DNA of 64,000 nt from Aquarana catesbeiana (lineage: Eukaryota; Chordata; Amphibia; Anura; Ranidae). The notes under the pieces were generated by a model, which saw only the letters and a program-made list of their open reading frames with translations, did no database searches and had not been told where the DNA came from. The position numbers and the translations under genes are program-made. Shown here in pieces: positions 34,422 to 45,224 of this stretch. The stretch spans positions 188,079,117 through 188,143,116 of the forward strand of contig NC_133336.1 in the NCBI RefSeq assembly GCF_042186555.1. The letters run 5' to 3'. Within the stretch, counting starts at the first letter, position 1. Every line of letters begins with the position of its first letter.

Positions 34422-35631
34422 ATGAAGTCGGAGGAATTGTCTGTAGACTTGCCAGACAGGATTGTACTGAAGCAAAGATCTAGGGAAGGGTACAGAAAAA
34501 TGTCTGCAGCATTGAAGGTCCCGATGAGCACAGTGACCTCCATCCAGGGGCGGACTGACCATTGAGCCACTAGGGCACTGCCCGAGGGCCCTGGGCCACT
34601 AGGGGGCCCACTGTGTGTGTGTATACTGTGTGGCCCCATAACCTCTGATTGCCTGGGGGCCCCATAATCTCCTATTGCCCGGGGGCCCCATAATCTCCTA
34701 TTGCCCGGGGGCCCCATGAGTTATCAGTCCGCCCCTGCCTCCATCATCTGTAAATGGAAGAAGATTGGAACCACCAGGACTCTTCCTAGAACGGGCCGCC
34801 CAGCTAAACTGAGTGATCAGAGGGGAAGGGCCTTAGTGAGGGAGGTGACCAAGGACCCGATGGTCACTCTGACAGAGCTCCAATGTTTCTCTGTAGAGAG
34901 AGGAGAACCTTTCAGAAGGACAACCATCTCTGCAGAACTCCACCAATCAGGTCTGTACGGTAGAGTGGCCAGACGGAAGCCACTCCTCAGTAAAAGGCTC
35001 ATGACAGTGCACCTGGAGTTTGCCAAAAGGTACCTAAAGGACTCTCAGACCATGAGAAACAAAATTCTCTGGTCTGATGAAACAAGGATTGAACTCTTTG
35101 GCCTGAATGGCAAGCGTCATGTCTGGAGGAAACCACTCATCACAAATACCATCCCTACAGTGAACCATGGTGGTGGCAGCATCATGCTGTGGGAATGTTT
35201 TTCAGCAGCAGGAACTGGGAGACTAGTCAGGTTTGAGGGAAACATGCATGCAGCAATGTACAGGGACATCCTTGATAAAAAACCTTCTCCAGAGCACTCT
35301 GGACCTCAGAATGGGGCGAAGGTTCATCTTCCAACAGGGCTACGACCCTAAGCACATATCCAAGATAACAAAGGAGTGGCTATGGGACAACTCTATGAAT
35401 GTCCTTGAGTGGCCCAGCCAAAGCCCAGACTAGAATCTGATTGAACATCTCTGGAGAGATTGGAAAATGGCTGTGCACTGACGCTCCCCATCCAACCTGA
35501 TGGAGCTTGAGAGGTCCTACAAGGAAGAATGTGAGAAACTGCCCAAAAATAGGTGTGCCAAGCTTGTAGGATCATACTCAAAAAGACTTGAGGCTGTAAT
35601 TGGTGACAAAGGTGCTTCAACAAAGTATTGA
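34422..35631 (+). pseudogene. Tc1-like transposase pseudogene, second family
   Basis: ATG at 34422 (MKSEELSVDLPDRIVLKQRS), then STVTSI, where the MITE inserts. It resumes with ICKWKKIGTTRTLPRTGRPA. The first catalytic Asp is in ILWSDETRIELFGLNGKRHV, and HGGGSIMLWECFSAAGTG follows. A frameshift separates the C-terminal part, in which the usual FQQDNDPKHT reads FQQGYDPKHI: the catalytic Asp is Gly. DLNPIEH reads D-stop-NLIEH. The natural stop is TGA at 35629-35631 after ASTKY. Full length would be about 340 residues. Insertion, frameshift, stop and a lost active-site residue make it dead. Confidence 0.9.
34545..34737. mobile_element. hAT MITE nested in second-family Tc1
   Basis: 193 bp with exact 14-bp termini CAGGGGCGGACTGA / TCAGTCCGCCCCTG and exact 8-bp target duplications CCTCCATC (34537-34544, 34738-34745). 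The interior has three direct units of about 27 bp (gggggccccataatctccta). Known to me as a common ranid element. Confidence 0.95.
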
Positions 35632-35914
35632 GCAAAGTGAGGAGAGGTCTGAGAGCTGATTGGAGGGAAGGGGCACACCCCTCTTTACACAGCACACAGA
35701 GACAGAGCTGAGGCTGTCAATCAGCTAGAGGTCCCTCCCCTGTCACCTTTTTTTCTCTTGGTGTCAGGAAAACTTCTCAGAAGTGACTCATACTGTGAGC
35801 AGAAGAAGGAAGCAGCAGACAGAAGTGACACTTAGTGCTCTGGATTAAGACAAGTACACACTATAGAGGGATATGCTTTGTTCATGTTTCATGTCTGAGT
35901 TACAACCACTTTAA

Positions 35915-36741
35915 TGCAACGTATCTGCAGGCATATGGTCGTACCGCCAAAACACACCTGTAGTTGTGCTGCCCGGGAGTCCCAGCTGCTGCATAATTAG
36001 ATAGAAATTAGTATAGAAATTGCACACTCAGATTGTATACAAACAGTCCAATCCAATTGTATAGCAGAGCCAGCTTAAAAAACCACATATTCCAATTCTT
36101 GTTCAGTCAGGTTCTCTTTGCATAGAACACTTTTGAAGCAAATACTATAACACATACTGTAACTCATTACAATGATCCAACAATTTTCGGATCGTCAAGC
36201 TGCACCTCTCGCGTCTGTTCATTGTTTCCTGAACGGCGCAGATTCACTGGCCGCCGTCCACGCATTTTGCGGGGACAATTTTTGGAGCTGTTATTTTAGG
36301 TTGGCAGGTAGGCGGAAGAGAGAGTGGCGTTACAATGTAACGAAAATTCGGGTGGCAGCGGAATGTTGGCATAAGTGCGAAGGCAGCTGGGCTGCCAGTT
36401 TTTTTGGCTGGTAAATTGGGAAGGAGAGAAAACAAACGTTTTGTTACTCTATTTAAAAATCCAGAACGGATAATGAGCGGGTTGCGGGGGATGGGAAGAC
36501 GACCATGGCAAAGAGAAGCGAATATTAATACAATCATCCATTAATAGATGAACGGTCTTTTTAATCAGTGCACCCAGTTCAGTACTTATTTCACGTTATT
36601 GTACTGTCTACCTGAAGGTGATAATTGCTTGCTGAACCGTGGGGGCATTTCATGTACAGAAACATGTCAGGCACTGCAGTCAGAACCCTAGGTGAACGAA
36701 AGTTTGAATCAACTCAACGACAGGATAAACCACTTGAGTTG

Positions 36742-36743
<2 letters not shown>
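35915..36743. other. Low-copy stretch, no gene recognised
   Basis: 36150-36560 has balanced composition, several CpG sites and no similarity to other parts of the window. Frames of 80-97 codons occur on both strands without recognisable domains. It could be regulatory or conserved non-coding sequence. Confidence 0.4.

Positions 36744-36832
<89 letters not shown>
36744..36832. repeat. (TA)n microsatellite
   Basis: About 85 bases of TA with one central actgtata interruption. Ends directly at a Tc1-like terminus. Confidence 0.97.
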
Positions 36833-36835
<3 letters not shown>

Positions 36836-37519
36836 TATCTCACAAAAGTGAGTACACCCCTCACATGTTTGGAAATATTTTATTCTATCTTTTCATGTGA
36901 CAACACTGAAGAAATGACACTTTGCTACAATGTAAAGTAGTGAGTGTACAGCTTGTATAACAGTGTAAATTTGCTGTCCCCTCAAAATAACTCAACACAC
37001 AGCCATTAATGTCTAAACCGCTGGCAACTAAAGTGAGTACACCCCTAAGTGAAAATGTCCAAATTAGGGCCAAAGTGTCAATATTTTGTGTGGCCACCAT
37101 TATTTTCCAGCACTGTCTTAACCCTCTTGGGCATGGAGATCACCAGAGCTTCACAGGTTGCCACTGGAGTCCTCTTCCACTCCTCCATGACCACATCACT
37201 GAGTTGGTGGATGTTAGAGAACTTGCGCTCCTCCACCTTCCATTTGAGGATGCCCCACAGATGCTCAATAGGGTTTAGGTCTGGAGACATACTTGGCCAG
37301 TCCATCACCTTTACCCTCAGCTTCTTTAGCAAGACAATGGTCATCTTGAAGGTGTTTTTTGGGGTCGTTATCATGTTGGAATACTGCCCTGCAGCCCAGT
37401 CTCTGAAGGGAGGGGATCATGCTCTGCTTCAGTATATCACAGTACATGTTGGCATTCATGGTTCCCTCAATGAACTGTAGCTCCCCAGTGCCGGCAGCAC
37501 TCATGCAGCCCCAGACCAT
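36833..37519 (-). mobile_element. Tc1-like element, third family (truncated)
   Basis: Starts CAGTATCTCACAAAAGTGAG at 36833 after TA; a second acttaagtgagtacacccct-like block occurs at 37030 as in two-repeat (IR/DR) ends. The antisense transposase C-terminus follows. The element is cut at about 37520, where the 24-bp minisatellite begins. Confidence 0.85.
37078..37519 (-). pseudogene. Tc1-like transposase C-terminal pseudogene, third family
   Basis: On the minus strand from 37519: MVWGCMSAAGTGELQFIEGT, then NANMYCDILKQSM and AVFQHDNDPK, which contains the second catalytic Asp. A frameshift follows near 37370; the next frame gives MDWPSMSPDLNPIEHLW with the catalytic Glu, and ends ENNGGHTKY at the stop (complement of tca, 37078-37080). 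About the last 145 of some 340 residues remain. The first catalytic Asp region is missing. Inactive. Confidence 0.88.
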
Positions 37520-38185
37520 GACACATAGGGTTAGTGTTAGGAGTACAGAGAGGGTTAATGTTAGGAGTACAGAGAGGGTTAGTGTTAGGAGTACAGAGTT
37601 GGTGAGTCACAGGAATGGTTAGTGTTGGGGATGGAGGGTGGGTTATTTTTGGAGTTACAGAGTGAGTTAGTGTTAGGGTTACAGGGAGGTATAGTGTGGG
37701 GGTTACCGGGAGGGTTAATATTGGGGTCACAGGTAGGGTTAGTATTGGGGTGATAGGGATGGTTAGTGTTGGAGTCACAGGGAGGGTTAGTATTGGGGTC
37801 ACAGAAAGACTTAGTATTGGGGTCACAGGGAGAGTTAGTATTGGGGTCACAGGGATGGTTATTAGTATTGGGGTCACAGGAAGAGCTAGTATTGGGGTCA
37901 CAAGGATGGTTAGTATTGGGGTCACAGGGAGGGTTAGTATTGGGGACACAGGGAGGGTTAGTATTGGGGTCACTGGGAGGGTTAGTTTTGGGGTCACAGG
38001 GAGAGATAGTATTGGGGTCACAGAAATGGCTAGCGCTGGGGTCACAGGGAAGGTTAGTATTGGGGTCACAGGGAGAGTTAGTATTGGGGACACAGGGAAG
38101 GTTAGTATTGGGGTCACAGGGATGGTTAGTGTTGGGATCACAGGGAGGGTTAATGTTAGGGTTACATGTAAGATTAATGTTGAGG
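37520..38185. repeat. Minisatellite, 24-bp unit
   Basis: About 27 units of gggttagtattggggtcaca + ggga; the first few read gggttagtgttaggagtaca + gaga. Unit length is eight codons and the units lack stops in several frames, producing long frames on both strands (37467-38141 minus, 37696-38199 and 37766-38275 plus). I do not regard these as genes. Confidence 0.95.
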
Positions 38186-38959
38186 TTAGACGGGTTTAGG
38201 GACAGTTGTCATGGGCGCAATGTGGGGAGGGGTGCCACGTGCTGCGTTCCCTCCGGCTCCACCTTTACAGGCTGACAGAAGCAGTGACAGCGGCACTACC
38301 ACTATACATTCCTTTTAGCAAACATGCCTATGAAGCCATGAAGAAGACCAGTTGACCCGCCTGCAGTAGCGGCGTTGTGTTCCGGTCTTTCTGGTGAGGG
38401 AGCGGTAGGTCACAGGTGACAGTGCGATCCAGACGCTTCCATTCTTTTTTTCTAGGTTCCACTTGTAAAACAAAAATTCGAGCAAGAATCACGTTAGGGA
38501 AGTTTTCATTGCTCGGAGAAAAAAGCAGAAAGACCGGTTGTGTCCGCCGGTACGGTGCAGAGGATTGTGGGTAGAGGCCAGTGTAAATAACTGACATAGC
38601 CATAGTGATGGATGGCAGAAATGCGTTCATGCTTTGTCACCCGTCACTTGCATTGTGCCTCTGCTGATGTCAAAATTAAATTGTTTCCTAAGGCCTAACT
38701 GCTATTTATTGGTAGATTCTATTTGAACGTGATCTCAGCCCCATACTATACATTTACCCAAAACTAAGACTTAAAGGGTAACTCTGCTTTCGTGGGGAAG
38801 AAAAATAGCAAATAAAAAAAAAATCAAACAATACAATTGGGACACAAGTCATATTATAATTGAATGCTATTGACAATTCTCTTTCCTTTTCAATCTGCAG
38901 TTCTGTAATTTTCTGTAAAATGCAATGCAATATGGCGACCTGGAGAACATCCCCCTGGA
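38186..38959. other. No gene; frog repeat at 38770-38950
   Basis: 38770 onward (ttaaagggtaactctgcttt, gacacaagtcatattataat, caatatggcgacctggagaa) is recalled as a ranid repeat leading into the foldback structure. The preceding 580 bp is unassigned. Confidence 0.45.
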
Positions 38960-40062
38960 TATGTCCTTTCCTAGATGTGAAGACCACCCCCCCCCCCCGT
39001 GTTACATCAGAAGTGAAGCGTCCCCCACCCTCCCTTACCTCACAGTGCACCCCCCTTCCTTGTGCTGCTGCTGGGAAGAAGTTGGGGACAGAGCTGGGAA
39101 GCAAAAAGTGCAGAGTCTGGAGGAGGACCAGCAGAGGGCTGGAGTCGAGTCAACGAAATTCTGAGACCAGGGGAGGCAGAGACGAGGGGGTGCAGGAGCA
39201 GGATCTGTAGGAGCTCTGTCCTCCTCTCTACTGCTGAGACGGGGGGGGGGGGGTAGTGGCAAGTCTCTTGTGTCCACCTCCACCTTGTCTCAGCACTCAG
39301 CAGAATAGAGGATGACAAAACCCCAGACTCTGCCACATCCTGCTCCAATCTGTGCAGCCGCGGGTCCCCTCGTCTCCACCTTCTCTGGTCTCAGCAGGTC
39401 TCCATGCAGCCGTGGAGAGGTTAGTCTCTGCTCCCCTCCTCCCTCCAGTCGGCAGCAGTGAGGAGGACAGAGCTCCTGATAAGACAAAATAGACTCCAAT
39501 GCTCAGGTAGATCCAAACCGAAATAAATGAATCCTTTACCTCCAGAGAAGGAAGAGCCCCAGGTGCTGGCTAATGCCTGTGCAGATAGAAATGGACGAAG
39601 AAGTCGTGGACTCATCAGTGAGTAAGCACTTAGTGTAAGTGTGAAACGCATCAGCTGTTTTCCTGTACCACTCTGCCGTGGTGTCTTGTGCACTTTATGA
39701 TCCTGATTTACAATTAAAGTCATATGAAATTTCTTCTGGAGTGCGGCTGTCCAGACTTCTCCGTCCATTTCTATGAGGACAGAACTCCTCCTACTGTTTC
39801 TGCGATTCGCAGCACCCCCTTATCTCCACGTCCTCTGGTCTCAACGGTCAGAAGACTCCAGCAGCTCCTCCTCTGGTCCTCCTCCAGACCCTGCACTTTC
39901 TGCTTCCCAGCTCCACACCTAGCTTCTTCCCGGCAGAAGCATAAGGTAAGGGGGGTGCATTGTGATGTAAAGGAGGGTGGGGCGCTCCTAAATTCTGAAG
40001 GTGGGAGGGTGGGCTCTTGACATCTGATGTAAGGGGGGGGGTGCTCTGGACATCTAGTCTTA
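38960..40062. repeat. Large inverted repeat with central insert
   Basis: Left arm about 38965-39260, right arm about 39770-40062, opposite orientations: tcctagatgtgaagacc versus ggacatctagtc; gaagttggggacagagctgg versus ccagctccacacctagcttc; agtgcagagtctggaggagg versus cctccagaccctgcactt. The centre includes inverted partial copies (39350-39480) and a small element (39585-39774). The arm modules recur as tandem arrays at 60263-64000. Confidence 0.85.
39585..39774. mobile_element. Short element with ATAGAAATGGACG termini
   Basis: 190 bp. Left ATAGAAATGGACGAAGAAG pairs with right CTTCTCCGTCCATTTCTAT (one mismatch). The interior has gtgaaacgcatcagctgttt, a module frequent in frog repeats. Confidence 0.6.
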
Positions 40063-40085
40063 TAGATACAACCGGCCCTTTAAGG

Positions 40086-40242
40086 CAAGGGTCTCAAACT
40101 GGCAGCCCTCCAGCTGTTGCAAAACTACAAGTCCCATCATGCCTCTCCATGTGGGAGTCATGCTTGTAACTGTCAGCCTTGCAATGCCTCATGGGACTTG
40201 TAGTTTTGCAACAGCTGGAGGGCCGCCAGTTTAAGACCCCTG
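40086..40242. mobile_element. hAT MITE (CAAGGGTCTCAAACTGGC)
   Basis: 157 bp, ends CAAGGGTCTCAAACTGGC and GCCAGTTTAAGACCCCTG, arms containing CCCTCCAGCTGTTGCAAAAC and its exact complement. Flanked by CTTTAAGG (40078-40085) and ATTTAAGT (40243-40250), an 8-bp duplication with two changes. Same superfamily as 14888-15035. Confidence 0.88.
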
Positions 40243-41390
40243 ATTTAAGTGCAAACATTATGCTGATGTGGTCCGTAATTAAATTGAGTTTGGCACCTCT
40301 GGCTTAAAGAGTTCTTTCCTTCTCTCTGCTGCCAACTGCAGGAGAGGTGCTAGGGCCACATGAAATAACCTGGTTGGCCAGATTCGGCCAACAGACCTTG
40401 TGTTTGACACGTGTTCTACTGCATATGTTGAGAAGCTCACAGTGTTCGGTGAAATTAGAGTAAGTAATTTTTTTAGAGAGCCATTACAGAGCCTATACAA
40501 CCGCGCAAGACTGAAAGGAAGGCTGGAGGTCAGCTTTAGGTTTCGGGTTGAGGCAGGCAGATTGAATTCCCCTTTTGCCTCTCCAGCTATGTTGAGAGTT
40601 TTCCCTTTAAATCTGGCCATTTGTGTCACATGTATGTCTGCATTAAGTGTCTCAACAGTGCCGTTTCCCTATGGGACTGTTGCCAAATGGTGTTAGTGGC
40701 TGTGACATCGGAGCTGTAAATTTAAAGACCTCTCCATTCTTGTCGGGGCTTGACCCAGCCTTGACACCACGGCCTCCCATTCCTTGGGACAGCAGCAGTT
40801 GCTCCTGTCACTTTCTGCTCCCGTCCCATGTCAGATATAATAGCTGCAAATCATTGAGTGGGGGTCTCTTTGTCCCCCCCTTTGTTTTCCTTTTCGTCTT
40901 TCTTTGTTATTTATCCGGCCACACGAGCGAGGAGGTTTGGAAGCTAGCGCTTTTTTTTCCGCCTCCTAAAATATGGCGAGCCTTCAGGGGGGATTCATCA
41001 ACGCCTCCGACTCCGTGTCTGACAGCTAAGTAGAAGACGCGATTTTATCGCAGAGCGGGGGAGTTCACCAAACGGTTAGTCGGCCTCTCGCCAGCCAGCT
41101 ATTTTAATGCCCAACTCCAGCCAAAACGTATTTTCTGTTTTCGTTAAAGTGCTGTAAATAATGCGGTGGATTGGTTCCCATGCTACGAGGACCAGTTCAG
41201 TATTTGTGCTCCAATTTGATCTAGAATGTCCTCGTCTATATATGATTTATCCACCCTAGAAGGCTTCATACTAAATGTGTGAAGGAGACAGTTTTTTAGA
41301 TTTCAACTTTAGTTTCTTATTCTCCTTAAACTCAGTTTTTCCTCCCCTTTGCATTCCCTCCCCTGACTTTTCCGTCATGATCAATAGTAC
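40243..41390. other. Low-copy stretch, no gene recognised
   Basis: 40890-41110 is CpG-containing and unlike other parts of the window; it could be conserved non-coding sequence. No domain in any frame. Confidence 0.4.
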
Positions 41391-43190
41391 AATCAGTCCT
41401 TACACTCATGTCAGGGTGCCAGGTTAAATCTTGGACTCCAACCTTTCCTTTTGGCCCCACATCCACTCACTGTCCATTATCTTGTCTTCATTTCCATGAC
41501 ATTTCCAAAATTTGCCCCTTCTTAAGAAATGTTACCCCACCAAGATCCTAATTCAATCTCTTGCCTAGACTATTACAACTGTTTCCTATTTGGCCTACCT
41601 CTATACCATCAATCCCCTCTTCATTCTATCATAAATGCTCCTAGCAGACTCATCCACCTTGTCCACCACCCCTCTCTGTCAATCCATCCACTGGCTTCTA
41701 ATTAGTCAAAGAATAAAATTCAAGAAACTAACAACATACAAACCCACCAACAACTCTTCCCTGATTTACTTCACCAACCTCATCTCCAAATATCACCCCA
41801 GTCGTCTACTCTGCTTCTCCAAAGACACCCCCACCCCCCCCTGCCAAACCCTCCATTGGCTTCCAATTGCCCAAAGAATAAAACTCAAGAACATAGCAAC
41901 ATACAACCCATCTACAACTCTGCCCGAGTTACGTCACCAACCTCATCTCCAAATATCACCCTAGGCATCCAGTTTGCTTCTCCCAAGACCTCTGCTTTCT
42001 GCCAATTCCTCCATTGGATTCTAATTGCCCAAACAGTGAGATTCAAGAAATTAACAACAACATACAAACCCATCCATAACTCTGCCTCAAGTTATGTCAC
42101 CAGCCTCGTCTCCAAATATCGCCCCAGTCGTCCACTCTGCTTTTCCCAAGACCTCCTGCTCTAGCTCCCTCATCAGTCTTTGAAAACTGAATTCATATTT
42201 TCTCTCCTCCACGTCCTCTTCCCCGATTTTTCCATCAAGATCAGTAGCACAATCATGAATCCCTCCACTTATGTCATGGAACTAGGTAGGTGTAATACTG
42301 GACTCTGACCTCTCCTTTTTGGCTCTACATGCAAGCACTGCCCATATCATGCTCCGTCGTCTCCATGACATTTTCAAAATTCACCTCTTCTTAACCAATA
42401 ATACCACCAAGATACTAATTCACTCCCTGGTTATCTCTGACCTTGTCTACTGCAACTCACTCCTCCTTGGTCTAATTCTACAAAGGTTGGCGGACATTGA
42501 GCATTTGGTAAGGTGGATGAGCCTGTTAGCAGCATCTATGATAGACTGAAGGTGTTCAGTCTATCATAGATGCTGCTAACAGGCTCATCCACCTTACCAA
42601 ATGATAAGTGTCCACCAGCCCATTCTCCCAATCCCTCCACTGGTTTGGGCTTACTCAACAAATAAAACTCAAGATACCAACAACAAACAAAGCCATCCAC
42701 CAATCTGCTCCAAACTACATCAGCAACCTTGTTTCGAAATATCACCTAAATGGTACACTCCTCCCAAGACCTCCTGCTCTAGTTCAAACTCCCTTGCAAA
42801 CCTTTCCAAAACTGAATCCTCTGCCTTGACTTTTCTATCAAGATCAATAGCTCAATCATCAACTCTTGCACTTCATGTCAGGGTGCTAGTCGTAATGCTA
42901 GACTGTGACCTCTCCTTTTGGCTCTACGTCCAATCGCTGTTCAAATCTTGCCGCTTTTGCTGCATTTCCAACGTTCGCCCCTTCTTAACCTTCCTTTTTG
43001 CTCCTCCCAAGACATCCTGCTTTCTAGCCCCAACGTCACCTTCTTCCATGGTCTCCTCCAGGGCTTATTCAAAGCTCCATCCTCTGGTACCCCATAACCC
43101 AATCTGTCCGGCTATCTTATACTCTGTCTACCTTAGGGCAATCCCTGAAATTCATCTCTTCAAGGAAGCCTATCCCACCTTCACCTAATG
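41391..43190 (+). pseudogene. L2/CR1-type LINE, ORF2 C-terminal remnant, rearranged
   Basis: Plus-strand pieces match the segment after the reverse-transcriptase domain of L2-like LINEs: SDLVYCNSLLLGL (about 42437), SRLIHLVHH (41648), IHWLLISQRIKFKKLTTYK (41685), LHWLPIAQRIKLK (41848), then SYVTSLVSKYRPSRPLCF (42095), and a terminal ...SRKPIPPSP block ending near 43190. At least two copies of the same region are present (from about 41391 and 42180). In the first, the LHWLP segment is triplicated with a period of about 160 bp (41689, 41851, 42011). Frames are broken by stops and shifts. No RT catalytic motif is in the window. Confidence 0.7.
42502..42603. repeat. Perfect 48-nt inverted repeat, 6-nt spacer
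   Basis: 42502-42549 and 42556-42603 are exact reverse complements; the spacer is aggtgt. The right arm is the original LINE coding strand (NRLIHL...), and the left arm is its inverted copy. Confidence 0.95.
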
Positions 43191-45224
43191 AACTTTTCCT
43201 TTTTGTTTTACTTGCTTTCTCTTTTAGCCCCCATTCACACGTTTACATGCATTTTCCAACATGTGACAATGCTCAACACCAAGAATCCCATTCTTTTCTA
43301 TTGTAGCTGTTCACATCTCTAGGCTCAGTCATTTAAAGCTCAAAAAGGTACATGAGATTGTTTTTGGAGCTGTCTTATGCTTTTTGGACCCATAGACTTC
43401 AATGGAAGTACTTTAAAGGTTTTTGCACCTGAACAACTGCTCTCCTCCCACTAAGGGAGCCACACTAAGAAAAAAAAAAAAAAAGAAAGGCTTTGCTATG
43501 TTGGATGTGGAGGCATTTATCAGTAAGGTAAGGGCAGGGTAAGATATTTATTACAAAAGTCCTGGGAGGAGAAGAGCTTCCGGCGCAGAAGACCACGCTA
43601 CACCATAAACCAGGAAGAAGATCCAGGAGGACAACTATATATGACATCAGAGATCACACAGCTTTCCAAATATGCCCTAGTTATCTGAGAAATGCGTCGG
43701 GAGTTGCCTCCATTCCACAGTATATCTGTCACTACAACACGGCATATACAGCATTAGATAATACAGATGTGTTCTGGCAATACCACCCTGTAATAAGCAA
43801 GTTGGTGGTGTATGGGGTGCTATAATGGGGGTATTACTAATGTATGTACACGGATTCTTCAAAAAGTCACTTTTTTAACTCTATTAAATATAAAAAAGTG
43901 CGGAAACTTTTTAAAGACCCCCTTATACTATATGTTTCATCACAAACATTTCTATCAATTTTTTATGTAAAACCCTGTATTAATATTATAAAAAAATTTT
44001 AAAAAATTAAAATTTATTATTTAGTTGGTACTCTTAAAGTCCGACCTTTCGTTTGTTAAAGTGCCATCAGTGACACCATGAGGGAGATTATCCTCGACTT
44101 CCTGTCCTGGTGAGCAAACAGGAAGTGAGGTTATCTCATGGACAGCAGTAGAAACCAGACAAGAAGCTCTGATCCTTTCCTGCTCTATTTTAAACAAATA
44201 CTGTATGTATATTGCTGCCCCAGCCCCCACTGGAGAGGTTCTGCAAATTTTATGTCCTGGTGACTACATGGACATGAAAAATCTCCCTAATGGTTGCAGA
44301 AACGGAAATTTAATATGTTCCAACCAAATAACACTGTCTAAAACAGAAAAAAAAAGTTTTTGATGGAGTCAAAGTGTAACCACGTTTTTTAATATTTGGG
44401 TCCTGCCTTCTGCATGGAAGGAAAAGGTGCTTACGTCTCCATGCTCGAGTTCTGTCCCCACTTTAGACCTTGGTCCAGTACTGGTGGCCCAATCCAGCAG
44501 AATAAGAGTTGTGCCCATTTACTGGCAACCAAGCCTGTAGCTTACATGTTCCCAGGGTTGTCACCTAAACAATAGGTAAAGGGAAATCTTCCAATATGGA
44601 CACCTGTTCTGGTGACCCCTGACTAAGATGGGAATTTCCATCACTAGGAACCTAGGAAATCTACATTAATATCCTTGCGGTAACTGCCTCATGCACATGG
44701 CGGCCTGTAAAAATCAATTACAGAATGCGGCTGTACACCCACTGGGTGGGTATACACTGGTACTTGCGTAAACATGCACTTGCATATGGACACATGGCTG
44801 TGGACGCAGATTTTCTGCATCCAGAGTTGTACGTCCGTACCAGGGATTCCCTCACTTTGGAAGGACTTCCTCTCACTTCCTGTTGTGGCTATGGGACAGG
44901 AACTGAAAGGAAATCTCCCCAATGAGGCATAGATGGCAAAAAATCTGACAGAGCTTATAACCCTCCCTTACTTCATCCAAAACATTTTAAAAAGAGATTT
45001 GCCGTTAGTTCTACTAATGCCAAGACAGACTTTGCAGTCACTTGATCATTGTGATTGGCTGTCAAAGTGGTCACATGAATGGTAGCTCATCTCACCAGAG
45101 ACCAGGAGCAGTCTGTGGCAGTTCGGCCTCATGTGCTGATAGTACATATAGAAACCTCGGCCGCCATGGATATGTGCGGTGTGTGAGCATTAAGGCCCAC
45201 CCTACCTATATGTGTTATGTGTTG
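43191..45224. other. Repeat fragments, no gene
   Basis: 43228-43440 (cccattcacacgtttacatg; tagacttcaatggaagtact) and 43680-43900 (gagaaatgcgtcgggagttg) look like decayed frog repeats. 44560-44660 and 44850-44930 share ggaaatct(t/c)cc phrases with 21640 and 49945. No domain in any frame. Confidence 0.45.

Larger units (their letters stand above)
34019..35633 (+). mobile_element. Tc1-like element, second family
   Basis: Starts CAGTGCATCCGGAAAGTATT after TA. No matching right terminus: the sequence leaves the element directly after the transposase stop codon. A TATA-like TATATAAG lies at 34373-34380. Contains a nested hAT MITE at 34545-34737. Confidence 0.88.
33922..35910. mobile_element. TTAA-associated MITE split by a Tc1 element
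   Basis: Left AATGGTTGTAAATCC and right GAGTTACAACCACT are inverted. TTAA is present at 33918-33921 and 35911-35914. The inner part 34019-35633 is a Tc1-like element. Without it the MITE is about 375 bp, comparable to other frog TTAA elements. Confidence 0.7.

Noticed and set aside
36172..36537. Overlapping frames of 80 and 97 codons as an exon candidate
   Set aside because: No recognisable domain, no clear splice acceptor/donor pair; listed only as a low-copy island.
37520..37620. Telomere-like GGGTTAG phrases, possible interstitial telomere
   Set aside because: The hexamer occurs once per 24-bp unit and is not in tandem; the unit later diverges to gggttagtattgggg.
37467..38275. Long open frames on both strands (up to 224 codons) with eight-residue repeats
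   Set aside because: Entirely within a 24-bp minisatellite; open in several frames at once, no unique domain, no signal peptide or splice context.
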